Source: Planctomycetota bacterium (GTDB lineage Bacteria; Planctomycetota; Phycisphaerae; UBA1845). From it: DNA of 10,846 nucleotides. How positions within the stretch are numbered: position 1 is the stretch's first letter; every line of letters starts with the position of its first letter. The position numbers and the translations under genes were made by a program. Positions 7,205-10,846 of the stretch are shown piece by piece. Below the pieces are notes generated by a model, which saw only the letters and a program-made list of their open reading frames with translations, had not been told where the DNA came from and searched no databases. The stretch covers positions 1 through 10,846 of the forward strand of contig JADFMZ010000075.1 in assembly GCA_022563615.1 (NCBI GenBank), in the 5' to 3' direction.

Positions 7205-7303
7205 ATGTCGCTCAAGGAGACAGTCGTCCTGGCTTGCGTCAGTGAAGCCTCCGCGATAGACAAGAAGAAGATATCACAGTTTCCAGCGAAAGCATCGAGG
7301 TGA
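7205..7303 (+). CDS. possible 32-aa upstream peptide
   Basis: An ATG at 7205 opens a 32-codon frame (MSLKETVVLACVSEASAIDK and on) that ends in TGA at 7301-7303. It overlaps the GTG start of the permease as GTGA, the same arrangement as at the permease/binding-protein junction. The frame is also open further upstream, with possible starts at 7079 and 7112. No Shine-Dalgarno precedes any of them and I do not recognise the product. It may be a leader peptide, the tail of a lost gene, or chance. Confidence 0.2.
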   Translation: MSLKETVVLACVSEASAIDKKKISQFPAKASR

Positions 7304-8850
7304 GATTCTGGACGAACTCGCTATTTGCAGTCATTCACGCGGCCGCGATTGTAGCCGGCTTATCCATTCCTGCATACCTCCTTGCAGGCGCTTTGTTCGG
7401 CGATGGAACAGCGTCAGGCAAGACCTTCCTTGACATCCTGCCCGACGTCGCGCACTGGCCGTCGCTGCTTGGCAACACCGCCGCGGTCTGCGGGATCGCC
7501 GCAGCAACCGCCGTCGGACTGGGCTTGATCTTGGCTCCTCTGTTGTTTCGCACCGACCTGCCGGGGCGTCAGGCCGCCATCGCCATACTGTTGATGGCGA
7601 CCTGCATGCCCATGTATGTGACCGGTACGGCGTTGCTCTCGGTCGTTGGGATCGCGCGATGCCAGAACTCGTTGATCGCCGCTGGCTTGTTGTACGGCGT
7701 CGTTCTACTCGCCCCGGCTACGCTCCTGATCGGTATCGGGCTGCGAGGCGTTGATCCATCCTGCGAGGAAGCGGCGTTTCTGGACGCGGGTGCCGCAAAG
7801 GTGGTGCGACACGTGTCCTTTCCGATGGCGCGGTGGAGTATGCTGGTCGCCGTGTTACTGGTGGTATTCCTTGCCGGAACAGACTATTTTCTCACTGACA
7901 TACTGCAGGTCCGTACATTTGCGGAGGAAGTCTACACACAATATGCGCTCCGGGGCACTGCGCAGGTTCCGATCATGCTATCCGTTCCGCTCATGCTCGC
8001 CTTGGTCGCAATGGGGACAACGGCGTTTGTGTGCCGACCCCGACCCGTTTCGCATACTTCAACGTACGAGCGCCAACGGCCAGGGATGTTTCTTCTCGGT
8101 CGATGGCGGAGCATTTGTGCGATGCTTGTTACCGGCACGCTGCTGGCCCTCGGGGGAATCCCGTTGGGCTCGATCGTTCGACATGTAGGTTCACTTGGGG
8201 GCTTTGTTGAAGGATGTCGGGCGGTTCTGCCCGAGTTCGTCAACTCGGTCTGGACCTGTTTGGTGGCCGCCTCTGTCTGCGCCGCGCTTTCGATCGGAAT
8301 CGCGTGGGTAGCAGTCCGTACACGGCACGTCGGTTGGGCGGCACGAATCTTCATTGTTGGCCTGCTCGCGGTCCCGGCGCCCGTTGTGGGGATCACGCTG
8401 ATCGAGATGATGAACCGTCCGGGACTCCTTGGTGCGATCTACGATTCCCCGGTGATGCTGATCGTCGGCCACGTTGCACGTTTCCTGCCGCTCGCCGTGT
8501 TGTTCATGGTTCCCGCCGTTGAGCGGGTACCGCGGGAACTTGAGGAGTCTGCGAGGATAGACGGCTGCGATTCGTTTGCGTTGCACCGATTCGTCTACTG
8601 GCCACTGTGCTTCCGAGACCTGCGGATCACCTGGCTTCTGGTGCTCGCGTTTACGTTCGGTGAAACAGCGTGTTCCGTTCTGGTCGCCCCGCCAGGCTGG
8701 TTGACATTGTCCGTGCGTTTCTTTACGCTCATTCATTACGGCATTTATCGCGATGCTGCGGTTGTTTGCATTCTCACCGTCATGGCAATTATGGTGCCCT
8801 GGTTCCTGCTGACTCGCTTTGAGCGCCTTTTTCAAGAGAACGAAGCGTGA
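7300..8850 (+). CDS. ABC transporter permease, two-domain (ferric-iron/polyamine type)
   Basis: This is a 516-aa inner-membrane permease in which two permease domains are fused, as in the iron(III) FbpB/AfuB class. Hydrophobic segments alternate throughout both halves. Each half carries the cytoplasmic EAA loop that docks the ATPase: EEAAFLDAGAAKVVRHVSFP (156-175) and EESARIDGCDSFALHRFVYW (415-434). The end of the second half (FTFGETACSVLVAPPGWLTL, 451-470) is also family-typical. Length fits a complete protein. The GTG at 7300 is the only usable start: the frame is open upstream to a TGA at 7243 but contains no other start codon, and no good Shine-Dalgarno is visible, so translational coupling to an upstream frame is possible. 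The last codons overlap the next gene by four bases (GTGA). The substrate cannot be read from the permease; iron, a polyamine or another small solute are possible. Confidence 0.88.
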   Translation: MRFWTNSLFAVIHAAAIVAGLSIPAYLLAGALFGDGTASGKTFLDILPDVAHWPSLLGNTAAVCGIAAATAVGLGLILAPLLFRTDLPGRQAAIAILLMATCMPMYVTGTALLSVVGIARCQNSLIAAGLLYGVVLLAPATLLIGIGLRGVDPSCEEAAFLDAGAAKVVRHVSFPMARWSMLVAVLLVVFLAGTDYFLTDILQVRTFAEEVYTQYALRGTAQVPIMLSVPLMLALVAMGTTAFVCRPRPVSHTSTYERQRPGMFLLGRWRSICAMLVTGTLLALGGIPLGSIVRHVGSLGGFVEGCRAVLPEFVNSVWTCLVAASVCAALSIGIAWVAVRTRHVGWAARIFIVGLLAVPAPVVGITLIEMMNRPGLLGAIYDSPVMLIVGHVARFLPLAVLFMVPAVERVPRELEESARIDGCDSFALHRFVYWPLCFRDLRITWLLVLAFTFGETACSVLVAPPGWLTLSVRFFTLIHYGIYRDAAVVCILTVMAIMVPWFLLTRFERLFQENEA

Positions 8851-9923
8851 AGCGTAATCGACTGCAATGCTCCACTTCCCGGGCGACTCTTCGATTCGCC
8901 TTGATTTCGTCGGCACTCGCATTTGTTAGCGCGGCTTGTTGCTACTCGCCAGAGCAGCCAGACCAGGACACACCGCAAACGCTTGTGGTTGTCTACACGG
9001 CCCTGGACCGTGGCTTTGCGGAACCAATCCTGGAGAAGTTTGAAGCTACGACCGGCATTAAGGTGGCTGCTCAATACGACACCGAGTCGACTAAGACCAT
9101 CGGTCTGGTCAATCGGATTCGCGCCGAGAAGAATCGGCCACGCTGCGACGTCTTTTGGAACAACGAAATCGTCAACACCATCCGCCTGAAGAACGAAGGG
9201 CTGTTGCAGCCCTGCTCGCCTGTAGAGGCGACCAACTACCCGCCGCAGTATCGCGATCCGGATGGATACTGGTACGGCTTCGCCGCCCGTGCTCGTGTCC
9301 TGATCGTCAACACTGATTTGGTACCCACGGAGGAAAGGCCCGTTTCGATCTTCGATCTCACCGATCCAAGATATCGAGGTCGGATCGGCATTGCCAAGCC
9401 TCTGTTCGGTACCACCGCCTCTCATATGGCCTGCCTGTTCGCGACCTTGGGAGAGCCCAAGGCACAAGAGTTCCTCAAACGCCTAAAGCACAATCATGTA
9501 CGCATCCTGGCCGGCAACAAGACTTGTGCTGTGGAGGTTGCCGCCGGGCGGCTCGCTTTCGCGCTTACGGACACGGACGATGCCATCATCGAGCTGGAGT
9601 CGGGCAAACCGGTTGAAATCATATACCCGGACGGCGACTCCGACGGCATCGGGACACTGTTCATTCCCAACACGCTCGCCCTGGTGAAGGGAGGTCCTCA
9701 CCCAGAGGCTGGAGAGAGGTTGATCAACTTCTTGTTATCCGCGTCGGTCGAAGAGATGCTCGCGAAAGGCCCATCCGCTCAGATTCCGCTTCGCAGGAAC
9801 TCACAAACCCTAGCCCGTGTGAAAACACCTCAGCAGGTGAAGACTCTGGACGTGGATTTCCACAAGGCTGCCCTAGCTTTTGAAAAGGCGGCCAGGTATA
9901 TTCAACTACATTTCCTGGACTGA
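8847..9923 (+). CDS. ABC transporter extracellular substrate-binding protein (lipoprotein)
   Basis: This 358-aa family-1 solute-binding protein is expected to deliver its ligand to the permease encoded upstream. It starts at GTG 8847, overlapping the permease stop by four bases. A basic N-terminus and hydrophobic stretch end in FVSAAC, so Cys31 is probably lipidated, although Ser at -3 is an imperfect lipobox. The mature fold is recognisable from LVVVYTALDRGFAEPILEKF (46-65), PDGYWYGFAARARVLIVNT (138-156), FDLTDPRYRGRIGIAKPLFG (169-188), FALTDTDDAIIELESGKP (238-255) and GTLFIPNTLALVKGGPHPEA (269-288). The layout follows the FbpA/AfuA iron-binding group, but I do not see the adjacent Tyr-Tyr pair that binds ferric iron in FbpA, so iron is not established as ligand. 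No ATPase gene follows. Confidence 0.87.
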   Translation: MKRNRLQCSTSRATLRFALISSALAFVSAACCYSPEQPDQDTPQTLVVVYTALDRGFAEPILEKFEATTGIKVAAQYDTESTKTIGLVNRIRAEKNRPRCDVFWNNEIVNTIRLKNEGLLQPCSPVEATNYPPQYRDPDGYWYGFAARARVLIVNTDLVPTEERPVSIFDLTDPRYRGRIGIAKPLFGTTASHMACLFATLGEPKAQEFLKRLKHNHVRILAGNKTCAVEVAAGRLAFALTDTDDAIIELESGKPVEIIYPDGDSDGIGTLFIPNTLALVKGGPHPEAGERLINFLLSASVEEMLAKGPSAQIPLRRNSQTLARVKTPQQVKTLDVDFHKAALAFEKAARYIQLHFLD

Positions 9924-10262
9924 GTTTGGTGACGTCGGTATTCGCCCAGTAGCCGTCCAAGTCCAACGCAATGTCCGTATCGCTAGTGGTCCGATCCCGT
10001 AGTGTCCAATTATTAGATCGAGGCCCAAAGAGCAGGTTGTGAAGGAATGGACACGCGTCCGGATGTCCGAAGCGGGGCGTATCGACGCGCCCGATCCTCG
10101 TTCCATAAGCGACCTTATGACACGCAATCGCGCCATCGATCGGCCTCATCTTGCCCGTAGGCTGGGTTCAGCGCCTCGATAATCTCGTCGTTTGCATGAC
10201 ATAAGATATCCGGAATCATGGACGGACGAATTGACGCGTGAGATGTTCCTCGCGTGGTTTGA
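9924..10262. other. intergenic region after the transporter, no gene recognised
   Basis: Nothing is called here with confidence. Minus-strand frames across 9906-10149 and 10115-10348 are open, with stretches such as NLLFGPRSNNWTLRDR or PSMIPDILCHANDEIIEALN, but they overlap each other or the binding-protein gene, lack ribosome binding sites and match no family I know. No clear hairpin plus T-run terminator follows the binding-protein stop. Confidence 0.4.
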
Positions 10263-10280
10263 CTGACCCTACCGATCGTT

Positions 10281-10490
10281 GTGCAGCTCGTTCTAAAGCC
10301 TAGTTTCCACATTGCGTCGTTCGGCGCCATCCTGGTGTTGCCGCTCATCTTCGTATTCAGCTATCGAATAGCATCGATGAGAAAGCGCTGCCCGTGCGGC
10401 ACGCCCAAATACATTTTCATGGGCCTCCTCGGTCGTTCGTACTGATACCGCTGTTCAAGCTGCGGATACCTCCTCCGCCTGAGAGACTAA
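10281..10490 (+). pseudogene. small membrane-anchored zinc-ribbon frame split by TGA
   Basis: From the GTG at 10281 the frame encodes a hydrophobic segment (IASFGAILVLPLIFVFS), then basic residues and CPCG (10389-10400), a linker (MGLLGRSY), a TGA at 10443-10445, and YRCSSCGYLLRLRD ending in TAA at 10488. CxC-linker-(x)YRCxxCGY is the layout of small bacterial zinc ribbons, in which an aromatic residue often precedes the second Cys pair. The coherent coding on both sides of the TGA suggests one former gene of 69 codons with TGG changed to TGA. The same DNA uses TGA as an ordinary stop in the permease and binding-protein genes. No clear Shine-Dalgarno or SECIS-like hairpin was found. An ATG at 10377 would give a 22-codon fragment only. 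Confidence 0.4.
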
Positions 10491-10846
10491 TCACTCACCG
10501 GCCGCGGAAAACCGTGTTGCTGCGGCTCTTCTAACGGCATCGTGGGGTCGTCGCGTCCCCGTGCTAGCCACGACCGCAGGCATTTTCTGAGTCGAAAACC
10601 CTGCCTTTCGCTCGGGCATCGCTCCGTCGGCGGTCGATACCTGTAGGCCGATCGGTTCATGATGACCTACCGACGCTCGTCGGTTTCCAAAAGACGGACA
10701 CATCGGGCGAGACGTCAGGAAGTCTGGCTCTTGCTTCGTCGAATGATTCCATTTGACTCACGTTAGGCATGCGATACTCAAAGCGCCAGCCAATGCGTGA
10801 ACTTCTCCTGTGAGATAGGGCTGTCCATCCAGGATTGATCCGGCAT
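10491..10846. other. window end, no gene recognised
   Basis: A minus-strand frame (10491-10703) and a shorter one starting near 10770 (MPNVSQMESFDEARARLPDV) are open but unrecognised and have no ribosome binding site. A small hairpin ACCGAC-GCTC-GTCGGT (10669-10684), followed by TT, is too weak to call as a terminator. The last bases could be the start or end of a gene that continues outside the window. Confidence 0.3.

Larger units (their letters stand above)
6438..7299. other. divergent intergenic region
   Basis: These roughly 860 bases separate the minus-strand exoprotein gene from the plus-strand transporter operon. The part next to the exoprotein (6438-6767) looks like a leader with a promoter, a hairpin and a palindrome, described separately. 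Minus-strand frames at 6490-6846 and 6884-7129 are open but resemble nothing I know and have no ribosome binding site, so I do not call them. The ten-mer GGTAACCGGG occurs twice (6741-6750 and 6985-6994). Just before the permease a 32-codon frame is possible (7205-7303). No convincing plus-strand promoter or Fur-like site was seen. Confidence 0.4.

Noticed and set aside
7233..7262. TTGCGT, 17 bases, TAGACA as a promoter for the permease
   Set aside because: Only three of six consensus bases in each hexamer.
8191..8922. Minus-strand frame of 243 codons
   Set aside because: Shadow of the permease; its composition is unusually rich in His, Arg and Gln as expected for antisense of membrane-protein codons.
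8832..9467. Minus-strand frame of 211 codons
   Set aside because: Antisense of the binding-protein gene, which has clear family motifs and an operon overlap.
9724..10149. Minus-strand frame of 141 codons
   Set aside because: Its second half is antisense to the binding-protein gene and the rest has no RBS or known motif.
10446..10470. SECIS-like hairpin after the TGA of the zinc-ribbon frame
   Set aside because: Only about four good pairs (CCGC/GCGG) with mismatches and a very small loop; no typical apical GU.
10669..10684. Hairpin as an intrinsic terminator
   Set aside because: A six-pair stem followed by only three T residues and no gene ending nearby.

Overview
The window most resembles a member of Planctomycetota or a similar large-genome environmental bacterium. 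This is inference. It rests on moderately high G+C, a very large exported protein joining a right-handed beta-helix, PKD domains and FlgD-like Ig modules, an RHS-type exported protein, relics of two insertion-sequence families and an ABC importer whose binding protein looks like planctomycete homologues I remember. No rRNA, tRNA or CRISPR array was seen.

Bases 1-2490 are mobile DNA. A decayed IS4-family transposase on the plus strand is cut short at 692. It is followed by an apparently intact ISNCY-type element on the minus strand, with a 470-aa transposase at 906-2318. A long inverted repeat just upstream of that transposase can fold over its ribosome binding site, as in other IS elements that shield themselves from outside transcription. 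Immediately beyond the IS, an RHS-type exported protein stops after its N-terminal 181 residues, so its C-terminal part has been lost at the mobile-DNA boundary.

Bases 2485-6437 on the minus strand form an exported-protein unit. The upstream gene (6437 down to 3124) encodes a signal peptide, a beta-helix, four PKD domains and three FlgD-like modules. It is split into two reading frames by a single frameshift at about 5208-5213. The truncated RHS gene follows about 90 bases later and is probably in the same transcript. A candidate promoter lies about 300 bases upstream of the first gene, leaving a leader that contains a strong hairpin and a perfect palindrome.

Bases 7300-9923 on the plus strand carry a fused two-domain ABC permease and a binding protein. 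They overlap by four bases (GTGA) and are translated as a unit. No ATPase gene is present. Upstream of the permease, a short frame ends in the same GTGA overlap.

Bases 9924-10846 are mostly non-coding or decayed. The one recognisable item is a small membrane-anchored zinc-ribbon reading frame at 10281-10490 that is interrupted by a single in-frame TGA between its two cysteine pairs.

I found no defence or biosynthetic system. The most notable points are the beta-helix/PKD/FlgD exoprotein beside an RHS relic, the RBS-covering hairpin of the IS, and the TGA-split zinc ribbon.
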